Assembly: GCF_001613325.1 (NCBI RefSeq)
Contig: NZ_BDCD01000042.1
Coordinates: 1-64,000 of the forward strand
Source: Nocardia yamanashiensis NBRC 100130
GTDB lineage: Bacteria; Actinomycetota; Actinomycetes; Mycobacteriales; Mycobacteriaceae
Direction of reading: 5' to 3'
DNA length: 64,000 nucleotides
Part shown: positions 16,885-25,487 of the stretch, piece by piece
How the letters are laid out: each line of letters opens with the position of its first letter
How positions within the stretch are numbered: the first letter of the stretch is position 1
Position numbers and translations under genes: made by a program
Notes under the pieces: model-generated
Databases searched by the model: none
Seen by the model: only the letters and a program-made list of their open reading frames with translations
What the model was told of the DNA's origin: nothing

Positions 16885-17343
16885 CTACTCCGCCACGCCG
16901 ATGTCCTCGTTCCACAACTCGGGGCGTTCGGCGATGAACTTCGTCATCATGTCGACGCATTCCTGATCGTCGAGCAGGGTGATCGAAACACCGTGTTCCG
17001 CAAGCCATTCGTGGCCGCCGCTGAAGGTGCGCGCCTCTCCCACCACCACCGCGCCGATGCCGAACTGGCGGACCAGGCCGCTGCAGTACCAGCACGGGGA
17101 CAGGGTGGTGACCATGATGGTGTCGCGATAGTCGCGGCGGCGGCCGGCATTGCGGAAGGCGTCGGTTTCGGCGTGCAGGCTGGGGTCGCCGGCTTGGACG
17201 CGGCGATTGTGGCCGCGGCCGAGCAGGTTGCCGGCGCTGTCGAACAGGGCCGCGCCGATGGGGATTCCGCCCTCGGCGAGACCGAGCTGAGCTTCGGCGT
17301 AGGCGGTGGTCAACATTTCCTCGGCAGTGATCATGGTGATCAT
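16885..17343 (-). CDS. Cytosine deaminase, zinc-dependent (yeast FCY1-like)
   Basis: 152 residues. The zinc-site pattern of the CDA fold is complete: His57 and Glu59 in HAETDAFRNAG, Cys84 and Cys87 in SPCWYCSG. This spacing and the small size resemble yeast cytosine deaminase rather than the large TIM-barrel CodA of E. coli. It would convert cytosine to uracil for pyrimidine salvage. The ATG at 17343 overlaps the stop of the NCS1 permease gene (ATGA), and the permease substrate supports the call; guanine or another nucleobase cannot be excluded. Confidence 0.82.
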   Translation of the reverse strand: MITMITAEEMLTTAYAEAQLGLAEGGIPIGAALFDSAGNLLGRGHNRRVQAGDPSLHAETDAFRNAGRRRDYRDTIMVTTLSPCWYCSGLVRQFGIGAVVVGEARTFSGGHEWLAEHGVSITLLDDQECVDMMTKFIAERPELWNEDIGVAE

Positions 17344-18728
17344 GCTGGCACCGCCTCCCGGGTGATCCGGGCCCGGGCGAGCAGCAGGTAGGCCGCGCCG
17401 GAGATCAGGAAGCCGGCGAAGAAGGTGATGTCGCCGAGTTCGGGGACCTGTTTCGCGGCATAGCCGACGAACTTGGCCTGGTTGGAGAACAACAGAACCG
17501 ACACGATCAGCCCCAGCGCGAAGGCGAGTACGCCGCTCCAGTTGGAATACGTCTTGTCGTAGAGCAGATGGTCCACGCGCTGCCCGCGCCGCAGGTACTC
17601 GTCGGCGAAGACCACGCCCAGCCACGGGCCGATCCAGTACGCGACGATGAGCAGGAACGCCTCGTAGCTGGCGGCCGCGTCGGCGAGCGCCCACCAGGCG
17701 ACCAGGAAACCGATCACGCCGAAGGCGATCGAGACCAGCGCGCGCTGGGTGCGCACCGGCAGCTTGAAGCCCATGGTCACGAAAGCCATTGCGCCGGAAT
17801 AGACATTGAGCGCATTGGCCGCCACCGCACCGACCGCGATGGCCAGCAGCGTCAGCTTCGCCAGCAGATCGGGAAGGTTGGCGGTGAACACATCGGTCGG
17901 ACTGCCCTGCACCGTGCTCGCCACGGTCGCCGAGGCCGCGCCGAGCACGGTCAGCCACAGGCAGGACAGGAACAGCCCGGCCGAGGCGTACAGCCCGGTG
18001 GCGGTCTTGGATACCGAGGACGGCAGATAGCGGGAGTAGTCCGCCGCGTAGGGATTCCAGCCCGCGGCGTACCCGAAGGCGGTGCCGACGGTGAGCAGGA
18101 ACCCGCCCATTCCGCCGATGCCGCCGGCCGGTGCGGGTGCGCCCGGATCGGCCTTGCTGAAGATCACCACCGTGACGATGGCGAACACGATCGCCAAGAG
18201 CGGGAAGGCGATCCGCTCGAACGCCTGCACCAGATTGTGGCCGAAGAAGGCGAAGGCCGTCTGCGCCACCACGATCACCAGCAGCGCCGGGACCTTGGGC
18301 AGCCCGGTCAGCGAGTTCAAGGCGAACGCGCCGCTCACGCTGTTGGTGGCGAACCAGCCGACCCCGCACATGATCGACATGAAGCCGGCGGGCAGTACAT
18401 TGCCGCGGTAGCCGAAGCCCAAGCGCCCCAGCACCATTTGCGGGACGCCGTGCAGCGGGCCGCGCGCGGACAGCAGATAGTGCGCCGCCGCGCCGACGCC
18501 GATGCCGAGTGCGAGACCCAGGCTCGCCTGCCAGAAGTTCATCCCGTAGACGCTGACGGCGAGCACGCCGACGAAGATGGTCGCGAACTCCAGGTTCGGT
18601 GACATCCACGTCCAGAACAGGGTGCGTGGCGTGCCGTGCCGGGCGTCCTCGGGGATGTAGTCGTCGCCGCCGGGTTCGACGGCGATCACTCGATCACGGT
18701 AGGTGGTCCGGGTCTCGCTGTCCGTCAA
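17340..18728 (-). CDS. codB: NCS1 family nucleobase permease (CodB-like)
   Basis: 462 residues with about 12 membrane helices. The N-terminal TPRTLFWTWMSPNLEFATIF and the helix with GWNPYAADYSRYLP are typical of NCS1 cytosine/purine symporters. The start is a TTG at 18728 with GAGAAG just upstream. Coupled to the deaminase gene, forming an uptake-plus-deamination unit. It begins 15 bases after the APC permease stop, so it may belong to that transcript too. Confidence 0.87.
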   Translation of the reverse strand: MTDSETRTTYRDRVIAVEPGGDDYIPEDARHGTPRTLFWTWMSPNLEFATIFVGVLAVSVYGMNFWQASLGLALGIGVGAAAHYLLSARGPLHGVPQMVLGRLGFGYRGNVLPAGFMSIMCGVGWFATNSVSGAFALNSLTGLPKVPALLVIVVAQTAFAFFGHNLVQAFERIAFPLLAIVFAIVTVVIFSKADPGAPAPAGGIGGMGGFLLTVGTAFGYAAGWNPYAADYSRYLPSSVSKTATGLYASAGLFLSCLWLTVLGAASATVASTVQGSPTDVFTANLPDLLAKLTLLAIAVGAVAANALNVYSGAMAFVTMGFKLPVRTQRALVSIAFGVIGFLVAWWALADAAASYEAFLLIVAYWIGPWLGVVFADEYLRRGQRVDHLLYDKTYSNWSGVLAFALGLIVSVLLFSNQAKFVGYAAKQVPELGDITFFAGFLISGAAYLLLARARITREAVPA

Positions 18729-18743
18729 TGCTTCTCAGCCCTC

Positions 18744-20261
18744 TCAGCGCTCGTGGGTCTCTTCCAGCACCGTGCGGCCCAGCAGGGCGTAACGGTCCGG
18801 ATCGGTCTTCTTCAGATAGGTGGCGTAGCCCAGGCCCGCCGCGGCGACGGCGGCCACCAGCCACGGGGTCGCCTTCAGGATCAGCGATCCGGCCTCGGTT
18901 CCGGCGGCGGTGTCCATGTTGGTGACCAGCAGCAGCACCACCCCGAGCATGGCGACGCCGCCGATGAGCGGAGCCAGGAAGGTCTTGAACCAGTGCCGGG
19001 ATTCGGGATGGTTGTGGCGGAAGTAGTTCATGACCGCGAACGAGGTGACGGCCTGCACGACCAGGATGGCCATGGTGCCGAGCACGGCGAGCAGGGTGTA
19101 GAGGCCGGTGTACGGATCCTTGCCGGCCAGTGCGAACGCGAGCACCAGCACCGCGGCGACGCCGGTCTGCGCCAAACCCGCGATGTGCGGCGAGCCGTGC
19201 TTGGGATGGGTGCGGCCGACGGTGTTCTTGAGGCCGGGGATGACGCCTTCCCGGCCGAGCGCGTACAGGTAGCGCGCGGCGCAGTTGTGGAAGGCCATGC
19301 CGCAGGCCAGCGATCCGCTGATCATCAGCCACTGCATGGTGGTGACGGCCCAGTGCCCGACATAGGACTCGGTGGGCGCGAAGAAGACGTCCATCGGATT
19401 GGCCGAGCCCGCGTATTCGAGGGCCTTGTCCTTACCGCTGCCGGAAATGGCCATCCAGGAGACGAAGACGTAGAACACGCCCACGCCGAGCACCGCGATC
19501 ATGGTGGCGCGCGGGATGATCCGCTTCGGGTCCTTGGACTCCTCGCCGTACATGGCGGTCGATTCGAAGCCGACCCAGGACCAGAAGGCGAAGAACAGAC
19601 CCAGGCCCGCGGACGCCGCACCACTGAAGGCATTGACCGGATTGACCGGTTCCAGGGTGATGCCGTCCGGGCCGCCGCCATGGAAGAGCACCGACACCGC
19701 CATGATGGCCAGCACCGTCACCTCGGTCACCAGCAGGCCGATCAGCAGCCGCTCGGCGACCGCGATGCCGAACCAGGTGCCGAGCGCGTTGATCGCGAGC
19801 ATGAGGATCGCGAACACCCACCAGGGCACGTCGGTGCCGAGCTGATCGAGCACCGTGGTGTGCGCGAAATAGGAGAAGATGCCGATCAGCGACGGCTCGA
19901 ACACCATGTAGGCGAAGGTCGCCAGCAGTCCGGCCGCCAGGCCCGCGGTGCGCCCGAGCCCGAACGAGATGAAGCCGTAGAAGGCGCCGGTCGCGGTGAT
20001 GTGCTTGGACATGGTGGTGAAGCCCACCGAGAAGATGGCCAGCACCACCATGGCGATCAGAAAGGCTGCGGGCGTGCCGATTCCACTGCCCGACGACATC
20101 ATGAACGGCACGTTGCCGGTCATGGCCGTAATGGGCGCTGCCGTCGCGACGGCCATGAACACCACGCCGAGCAAGCCGACGACATTGGGTTTGAGCCGCG
20201 AGACATCGCTGCCGGACGGCTCGGATCCCCCCGAAAGTACGGTCGACGTACCCGGTTCCAT
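18744..20261 (-). CDS. APC family amino acid/amine permease
   Basis: 505 residues with about 12-13 membrane helices. The first helix LKPNVVGLLGVVFMAVATAA and the FFAFWSWVGFESTAMYGEE segment in helix 6 are APC-superfamily signatures. The ATG at 20261 is preceded by GAGGAG at seven bases. Upstream DNA (20262-20451) contains a tandem repeat and a CRP-like site, suggesting this gene leads a transcript APC-NCS1-deaminase with spacings of 15 and -4 bases. Substrate not determinable. Confidence 0.85.
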   Translation of the reverse strand: MEPGTSTVLSGGSEPSGSDVSRLKPNVVGLLGVVFMAVATAAPITAMTGNVPFMMSSGSGIGTPAAFLIAMVVLAIFSVGFTTMSKHITATGAFYGFISFGLGRTAGLAAGLLATFAYMVFEPSLIGIFSYFAHTTVLDQLGTDVPWWVFAILMLAINALGTWFGIAVAERLLIGLLVTEVTVLAIMAVSVLFHGGGPDGITLEPVNPVNAFSGAASAGLGLFFAFWSWVGFESTAMYGEESKDPKRIIPRATMIAVLGVGVFYVFVSWMAISGSGKDKALEYAGSANPMDVFFAPTESYVGHWAVTTMQWLMISGSLACGMAFHNCAARYLYALGREGVIPGLKNTVGRTHPKHGSPHIAGLAQTGVAAVLVLAFALAGKDPYTGLYTLLAVLGTMAILVVQAVTSFAVMNYFRHNHPESRHWFKTFLAPLIGGVAMLGVVLLLVTNMDTAAGTEAGSLILKATPWLVAAVAAAGLGYATYLKKTDPDRYALLGRTVLEETHER

Positions 20262-20278
20262 AAGTCACTCCTCATCTA

Positions 20279-20304
20279 GGTCGCATGACACTTGGTCGCA
20301 TGAC
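20279..20304. repeat. Tandem 11-base repeats in the APC permease leader
   Basis: GGTCGCATGAC occurs at 20279-20289 and again at 20294-20304, a 15-base period, directly upstream of the permease ribosome site. Possible binding site for an unidentified regulator. Confidence 0.55.
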
Positions 20305-20372
20305 CTGTGAGGGATTGTGCGGGGCGGTTTGTTGCCTGGATATGAAACGGAGTTACCAGCAGGAACCAGAAT

Positions 20373-20388
20373 TGTGACTCAGGTCACT
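20373..20388. promoter_or_regulatory. CRP-like binding site upstream of the APC permease
   Basis: TGTGACTCAGGTCACT matches the TGTGA-N6-TCACA consensus of CRP/GlxR-type regulators with one mismatch in the last base. It lies 112 bases upstream of the permease start and 64 bases after the GH5 stop. Confidence 0.6.
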
Positions 20389-20451
20389 ATTCTTACACTT
20401 CTCGGAAAATCCGGTGCCCGGCTTTACAGTTCGTCCGCCCCGCACGGCCGC

Positions 20452-22350
20452 TCAGCCGAGCTTGCGGCAGTACAGCGCGTCCGGATGGCCGCCGCGGTAC
20501 CAAACCCGTGAGAAGGCGATGCCCGCGGCGTATTCATCGGCCTCGCACTGGGCCTTGTAGAAGCCCTCGGCGTAGTCGCCGCCCTCGCCGGAGGCCGGAC
20601 GGTTGTCGCCCTTGTCATCCCAGAGGGTGCGACCGGCTCCGGCCAGCGGCACGCGACCGGTGGCGCAGAGGATCGCGGACATGGCCTCGCCGCGCAGGCT
20701 GTAACCGATCATGAACTGGCCTGCGGCGCACTGATATTTGGTGAAGCCGCCCGCCCAGTCGGTGGTGACCTGCTCCTTGTCGACCTTGACCGCGGTGGTT
20801 CCGGACTGCCAGAGGTCCGCGATGCCCGCATCGGTGCACAGGCCGCGGAGATCGCGGGAGCTGATGCCGATCAGCCGTTGATCATCGGGGCAGACCACCT
20901 TGTTCGCCCCGGCATCCCAATCGCCCGCGCCGCGCAGTGAGGCATTGTGCGTGCCGTGCTTACCGTCCAGCGCCGACCAGGTGCGCACCGGATCCACCTG
21001 TCCGGTTCGGCCGTTCGCCGCCAGCAGCCGCTGGAAGTGCGGGCCGCGCCAGTCATCGGCGTCGGCGATGCTGCGGAGGCTGCCGTCCGTGTCGTAGCGC
21101 AGCAGCGCCCACTGATTGCCCTGGTCCCCGTGCTGGAATCCGACGCCGGGCCAGTAGGCGAAGTCCAGATCGCGTTCGATCAGATAGTCGATCATGTTCG
21201 GGAACCAGGCGCGGTCCTTGTCGCCGGCGTCCTTGCCGATGCCGAACTCGCTCACCCAGACCGGCGCGGTGAAGTGGCGGTCCGGGGTGGTGGCGACGAA
21301 ACCGGCGAGTTCGTCCATGGCCTTGAACAGGTCCGGGCGTGACAGATCGCGGAAGCGCGGATCGTGGGTTTCGCCGAGCCCGTCCGCGCCGGTGTGGTTC
21401 GGGCCGATGTAGCCGTAGAAGTGCGCGGCGTAGACGACCTTGTGCGAACGCACCAGCGTCGGCGTCAGGGTGCGCGCGGGCTTCAGGATCGGGCGGCCGT
21501 GCGAGGTCAGGTCGGTCGGGATGCCCTGCCAGTTGATGCCCTCGATCATGATGAGCAGATTCGGGTTGGCGTCCTTCAGGATTCGATCCCCGGCCTGCTG
21601 CGCGGCGGCCTCCCAGTCGTGTTCGTCGCCCCGGCCCCAGTTCGGGTCGTTCCAGGTGTCGCGGCGCACCTCGTTGCGCAGGTCCGCGCCGACGACGCCC
21701 GGGTCGTCCCGGTAGCGGGCCGCCATGAACGCCCAGTCCGACACCCATTTCGCGGTGTCCTGACCGGAGTTCCAGCGTTCGTTGCCGTCCACCGCGCAGC
21801 ACCAGCGGGTGGAGGTGGTGTGGTTGTTGAGGATGACGCCGAGACCGGCGTCGGTGAGCGCTTTCACGGCCCGGTCGTAGACCTCCAGGGGTTTCAGGCC
21901 GTTCAACGCCGGGTTGGCGGTGAGACCCCGGACCGGGCGGCTGTCGGTGATCATCTCGTTCGAGAAGGGCAGCCGAATACTGTTGAGGCCCAGGGCTTTG
22001 AAGTCGGCGACGAGTTTCGTCATCGGCACCCGGTCCAGACCCAGCGGGGCGCGATGACCGGTCTCCTGGGCGAAATTGTTCGCCGGGTCCTCGTCGTCGC
22101 CGCTGCCGTTCCAGGTGCCGCTGGAGCCGTGCCAGTTACCGGATTTCAGTTTCACCCGATTGCCGGCGGCATCGACGATGTAGCGGCCGCGGGTGCTCAG
22201 CGGTCCGTGGAGGCCGGCCGGATCGGCTCGGGCTTCGGGAGCGAAGTGGACGGCGGGCACGGTGAGCAGACCGGCGGCGAGGGCCGCGGCAATGGCGAGA
22301 ACCGTTGTGCCACGGGCTAAGTGCCGGAGCCGCCGGGGATGCATGTCCAT
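20452..22350 (-). CDS. Secreted glycoside hydrolase family 5 (cellulase-type) protein
   Basis: 632 residues. A Sec signal peptide (RRLRHLARGTTVLAIAAALA, cleavage near ARA-DP at about 43) is followed by a GH5 TIM barrel. The acid/base is Glu227 in GADLRNEV, the nucleophile is Glu368 in VWVSEFG, and GLNSIRLPFSNEM is the typical barrel strand. The last ~160 residues contain about six Cys (for example NKVVCPDDQRLIGISS and PDALYCRKLG) and look like an extra carbohydrate- or surface-binding domain not recognised here. Likely beta-1,4-glucanase-type activity outside the cell; the exact polymer is unknown. A perfect palindrome (22377-22402) lies just upstream. Confidence 0.87.
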   Translation of the reverse strand: MDMHPRRLRHLARGTTVLAIAAALAAGLLTVPAVHFAPEARADPAGLHGPLSTRGRYIVDAAGNRVKLKSGNWHGSSGTWNGSGDDEDPANNFAQETGHRAPLGLDRVPMTKLVADFKALGLNSIRLPFSNEMITDSRPVRGLTANPALNGLKPLEVYDRAVKALTDAGLGVILNNHTTSTRWCCAVDGNERWNSGQDTAKWVSDWAFMAARYRDDPGVVGADLRNEVRRDTWNDPNWGRGDEHDWEAAAQQAGDRILKDANPNLLIMIEGINWQGIPTDLTSHGRPILKPARTLTPTLVRSHKVVYAAHFYGYIGPNHTGADGLGETHDPRFRDLSRPDLFKAMDELAGFVATTPDRHFTAPVWVSEFGIGKDAGDKDRAWFPNMIDYLIERDLDFAYWPGVGFQHGDQGNQWALLRYDTDGSLRSIADADDWRGPHFQRLLAANGRTGQVDPVRTWSALDGKHGTHNASLRGAGDWDAGANKVVCPDDQRLIGISSRDLRGLCTDAGIADLWQSGTTAVKVDKEQVTTDWAGGFTKYQCAAGQFMIGYSLRGEAMSAILCATGRVPLAGAGRTLWDDKGDNRPASGEGGDYAEGFYKAQCEADEYAAGIAFSRVWYRGGHPDALYCRKLG

Positions 22351-22376
22351 GCCGCGGGAGTTTAAGGCCGAATCAC

Positions 22377-22402
22377 TATCTGAAACATGTTAATTTCAGA
22401 TA
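22377..22402. promoter_or_regulatory. Palindromic operator candidate of the GH5 gene
   Basis: TATCTGAAA (22377-22385) and TTTCAGATA (22394-22402) are perfect 9-base complementary arms with an 8-base spacer. Unusually AT-rich for this genome and 27 bases before the GH5 start, in the 75-base gap after the tetR gene. Confidence 0.6.
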
Positions 22403-22425
22403 ACCGGTAATTCGCCTCAGGCGCA

Positions 22426-23010
22426 CTACTCGCGACCGGCAGGGGTTTGAATGCCGGTGAGCGTCAGCTCGAGCAGACGCCGCCAGTCACCGGAGCCGGT
22501 GCGGATCGCAGCGGAGAGCGCACCGACCAGGAGGTAGATGTCGGCGGGGGTGAGGTCGGGGCGGAGTGCGCCTGCGGCACGGTCGGATTCGATGAGCAGG
22601 GCGAGCGCGTCGGCGAGACGGGTCAGGGTGTCGCCGCGAGGTTCGCTGGTGGTGGTGCGCCGGCTGGATTCGATGGCGGCGGACAGGCCCCGATCGGCGG
22701 CCAGGAGTTCGCCGACATGCGTGAGATAGGTGCGGATGGCGTAACCCGGTGCGGCGCGCAGGCATTCGGTGCGCGCGAAGGCTTCGATCTCGGCGAAGCG
22801 CTGTTCGGCGGCGGCCTCGATGAGATCGGACTGTGCCGGGAAATGCCGGTACACGGTGCCGATGCCGACCCCGGCCGCGCGCGCCACCTCGGGCAGCTGC
22901 ACCTGACTTCCCCGCTCCGCGAACAGGTTTCGCGCCGCCTCGAGAATCCGATCCCGATTCCGCGAGGCATCGGCCCGCGCCCGCCGGGGCGCCGAATCCG
23001 GTCTTGACAC
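22426..23010 (-). CDS. TetR family transcriptional regulator
   Basis: 194 residues from the GTG at 23010. The N-terminal HTH is complete: RDRILEAARNLFAERG, then VARAAGVGIGTVYRHFPAQS. The C-terminal domain is a TetR ligand-binding helical bundle with no subgroup marker that I recognise. Divergent from a cupin gene across a 27-base palindrome, so it probably represses the cupin gene and itself. Confidence 0.88.
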   Translation of the reverse strand: MSRPDSAPRRARADASRNRDRILEAARNLFAERGSQVQLPEVARAAGVGIGTVYRHFPAQSDLIEAAAEQRFAEIEAFARTECLRAAPGYAIRTYLTHVGELLAADRGLSAAIESSRRTTTSEPRGDTLTRLADALALLIESDRAAGALRPDLTPADIYLLVGALSAAIRTGSGDWRRLLELTLTGIQTPAGRE

Positions 23011-23034
23011 TGCGATCGCCTTTCGTCCTACACT
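23004..23034 (+). promoter_or_regulatory. Probable promoter of the cupin gene
   Basis: TTGACA (23004-23009) and TACACT (23029-23034) resemble sigma-A boxes, spaced 19 bases. The transcription start would fall inside the palindrome at 23037-23063, so a bound TetR would block transcription. Confidence 0.5.
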
Positions 23035-23036
23035 CT

Positions 23037-23063
23037 AAACGGAGTCGGATTCCGGTTCCGTTT
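23037..23063. promoter_or_regulatory. TetR operator between tetR and the cupin gene
   Basis: A 27-base palindrome: AAACGGA (23037-23043), core CGGATTCCG (23046-23054), TCCGTTT (23057-23063). All bases pair except the GT dinucleotide on each side of the core. Placed between the divergent genes just after the cupin promoter. Confidence 0.75.
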
Positions 23064-23083
23064 CCTTCGAAAGGATATCAGCG

Positions 23084-23542
23084 ATGACCCACGATCGCTT
23101 CCTGTTCCTCTCCCCCGGCGAAGTCCGCCCCGGCCGCGTCCCGCTGCCGCCCGCCTTCGCCGTCAAAGCCACCACCGCCGACACCGGCGGCCGCTTCTCC
23201 CTGCTGGAAGTGACGCTGGCGCGCGACATTCCGCGGCACACCCACCAGATGGCCGACGAATGCGTGTACGTACTCGACGGCACCTTGGAGGTGGAGTTCG
23301 ACGATCGGGTCGAGCGAGCCACGGCCGGCATGTTCGTCCTACTGCCGCAGGGCATTCCGCACGCCCTGCGCTGCGCCTCCACCCCGCCGCCCCGGGTCCT
23401 GCAGATCTCCTCGCCGGGCGGCTGGGAGTGCTATCTGGAGGACCTTTTCGAGGCGGGCCCGGCGGTGCTGACCGCCGGCGCACTGGACCCGGCCAAGATC
23501 AATCCGATTGCCGCGAAATACGGCATTCGCTACCAGGAATAG
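23084..23542 (+). CDS. Cupin domain protein
   Basis: 152 residues; the ATG at 23084 has GAAAGGA upstream. A single cupin barrel with metal ligands His52, His54, Glu59 (HTHQMADE) and His93 (GIPHALRC). Such proteins include dioxygenases, isomerases and quercetinase-like enzymes. The GWECYLEDLFEAGP region after the barrel suggests a small-molecule cupin rather than a storage type. The TetR palindrome upstream suggests induction by a substrate, perhaps an aromatic or xenobiotic compound (inference). Its end lies 12 bases from a convergent small gene. Confidence 0.85.
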   Translation: MTHDRFLFLSPGEVRPGRVPLPPAFAVKATTADTGGRFSLLEVTLARDIPRHTHQMADECVYVLDGTLEVEFDDRVERATAGMFVLLPQGIPHALRCASTPPPRVLQISSPGGWECYLEDLFEAGPAVLTAGALDPAKINPIAAKYGIRYQE

Positions 23543-23554
23543 CGCCCGCGCCGC

Positions 23555-23752
23555 TCAGGCGGACTTGGGCTGCACCGCGAACAGGCCCTCGCGGATGCGA
23601 TCGATCAGGCCATTGACCGCCGCGAGCGAGGACCAATGGTCGTGATGCACCACGCCGGGATACTGATCGGAGTGCGCGACGAACGCATCGTCCAGGTCGG
23701 ACCAGTGCACATGCACGGCGGACAGCCGGACCTCACGCTCGAAGTCATTCAT
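23555..23752 (-). CDS. Small hypothetical protein
   Basis: 65 residues (MNDFEREVRLSAVHVHWSDL to VQPKSA) from the ATG at 23752; the frame is open to 23881. Acidic, His/Trp-rich, no membrane segment or signal. Not recognised. Convergent with the cupin gene with a 12-base gap and followed upstream by the end of the pucR gene on the same strand. Confidence 0.5.
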   Translation of the reverse strand: MNDFEREVRLSAVHVHWSDLDDAFVAHSDQYPGVVHHDHWSSLAAVNGLIDRIREGLFAVQPKSA

Positions 23753-23894
23753 CGCCAGCCTCTTCTCGACGGGTGCGACGGCGGGCCGATCACACGCCGT
23801 CGCACGATTACTACATAGAGTAGTTTCCAAAGCCGCCGGGCCGGGAGTGACTTTCGGCGGAAGCCGTGTGAGATCCGTCAAGATCGGGCGGCGC

Positions 23895-25487
23895 TCACAG
23901 GTTGGCGGTGAGGTCGCGGATGAGCAGGGCAGTGTGCAGGGAGGTGCGGGTTTCGCCGTCGTCGAGGTCCACGTCGAGGATGCGTTCGATGCGGGAGAGG
24001 CGGTCGTAGAGGGTGGGGCGGCTGATATTGAGGCGTTTGGCCAGTTCGGTTTTGTTGCCGGCCAGGTCGAGGAAGTGGCGGAGGGTGCGGGTGAGGTCTG
24101 CGGCCTGGCGGATGTCGTGGCGGAGCAGGGCGCTCAGTTCGGTTTCAGCGAAGCGCTGCACGCCGGGTTCGTCGCGGATGAGGGCGAGCAGGCCGCGCAG
24201 GCGGACGTCGCCGCTGCGGTAGTAGGGGCGGGGGTAGGAAGTGCCCAGGGCGAGTGCGACTTCCGCGACGTGGGCGGCTTGGGCGAGTTCGCGGGCGGCG
24301 TCCAGGAGGGAATCGGAGTCGGCGCCGACGCCGATGACGGCGTGCTCGACGCCGGCGACGCGGCGGATCTCGCCGAGCATGGCGGTGCAGACGACGGTGA
24401 GGGTTTCGTCGACCTCGCCGGTTCGGGAGACGGCCAGGACCAGGTTGACCCGATTGCCGTGATCGGGTGCGGCCAAGGCGGTTACGCGAGCCAGCTGCAC
24501 GCCGTGCATGGCGGCGTCCAGGATGGCGGCGGTACGGCGCTGATGGGCCACCGGATCGGCTTCGATGGGCGCGCGCACGTCGATGGTGAGCGGAATGTAG
24601 CGGGAGCGGCGGGCCAGCCCGAGGGCGGCGGCGAGCGCGACGGCATCGCGTTCGTCGGTGAGCCGCCCGGTGATCATGTCGTCGATGAGGCCGGTCTGGG
24701 CCTGCCGGTGCAGGCCGAAGCGGTCGCGTTCGATCATGCGATGCAGGGTCAGAGTCTGCGCGGCGCGTTCCAGGACCATGCGGGCGCGCGCGTTCGGGAC
24801 GCGGCTGGAGCGCAGGATGAGCCGCCCCCACCGTTGCGTATGCGGCCCCACCGGAACCACATTCGCATCGTGATCGGCGAGCATCCGGGAGGTCGTCTCC
24901 CAGTGCTCGAGCAGCGTGGAGGTGGCGGTGTGGCGCGCGGTCGAGGCCAGCACCCGGTGGGTGAGGTCCTCCAGCACCACCGACGCGTCCAGCATGCCCG
25001 CCGCGGTCTTGACGATCTCGGCCAGCGAGGCCCGGCGCACGCTCAGCGCCGTGAACGTCTCGTGCACCGTGCGCGCGAATTCGAGCTCGGCGTACTGATC
25101 CGCCACGATCACGCGATGCACGGCCTCGGTGACTTCCACGAATCGCACCACCCGCCGCAGCGCGACCACGGGCAGCGCGAGCCGATCGGCCGTCTCGGCC
25201 ACCACCGGCGGCAATTCCCGCACATAGGTGCCCAATTCGACCACCAGCCCCGAAACCCCGGCGGCGGACAGCGATTCCAGATACTCGACGGTGGCCGCGT
25301 CCCCGGCGGCCAGCGCCTGCCCGGTAGTGAGAATCAATTCCCTACCTACCAGCAGTTTCGCGACGTCCGGCAGTTCGCTCACGTGCACCCACCGCACCGG
25401 CCGATCCAAGGATCCGCCGCCGACGACTTCCGGCTGCCCGGCGCGCACCACGGGCATCGCCAGAATTTCGGCGACAGACAGGAGCAC
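23895..25487 (-). CDS. PucR family transcriptional regulator of the polyamine/beta-alanine cluster
   Basis: About 530 residues from a GTG at 25487; the frame is open to 25769 but that part lacks domain character, so the start is approximate. The N-terminal purine-catabolism-regulator-like domain begins at SVAEILAMPVVRAGQPEVVG, and the C-terminal HTH of the PucR family is KTELAKRLNISRPTLYDRL. PucR-type regulators are ligand-sensing activators or repressors of amine, purine and amino-acid catabolism. Divergent from mmsA across 331 bases, so it likely controls the mmsA-aminotransferase-dehydrogenase genes. Confidence 0.87.
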   Translation of the reverse strand: MLLSVAEILAMPVVRAGQPEVVGGGSLDRPVRWVHVSELPDVAKLLVGRELILTTGQALAAGDAATVEYLESLSAAGVSGLVVELGTYVRELPPVVAETADRLALPVVALRRVVRFVEVTEAVHRVIVADQYAELEFARTVHETFTALSVRRASLAEIVKTAAGMLDASVVLEDLTHRVLASTARHTATSTLLEHWETTSRMLADHDANVVPVGPHTQRWGRLILRSSRVPNARARMVLERAAQTLTLHRMIERDRFGLHRQAQTGLIDDMITGRLTDERDAVALAAALGLARRSRYIPLTIDVRAPIEADPVAHQRRTAAILDAAMHGVQLARVTALAAPDHGNRVNLVLAVSRTGEVDETLTVVCTAMLGEIRRVAGVEHAVIGVGADSDSLLDAARELAQAAHVAEVALALGTSYPRPYYRSGDVRLRGLLALIRDEPGVQRFAETELSALLRHDIRQAADLTRTLRHFLDLAGNKTELAKRLNISRPTLYDRLSRIERILDVDLDDGETRTSLHTALLIRDLTANL

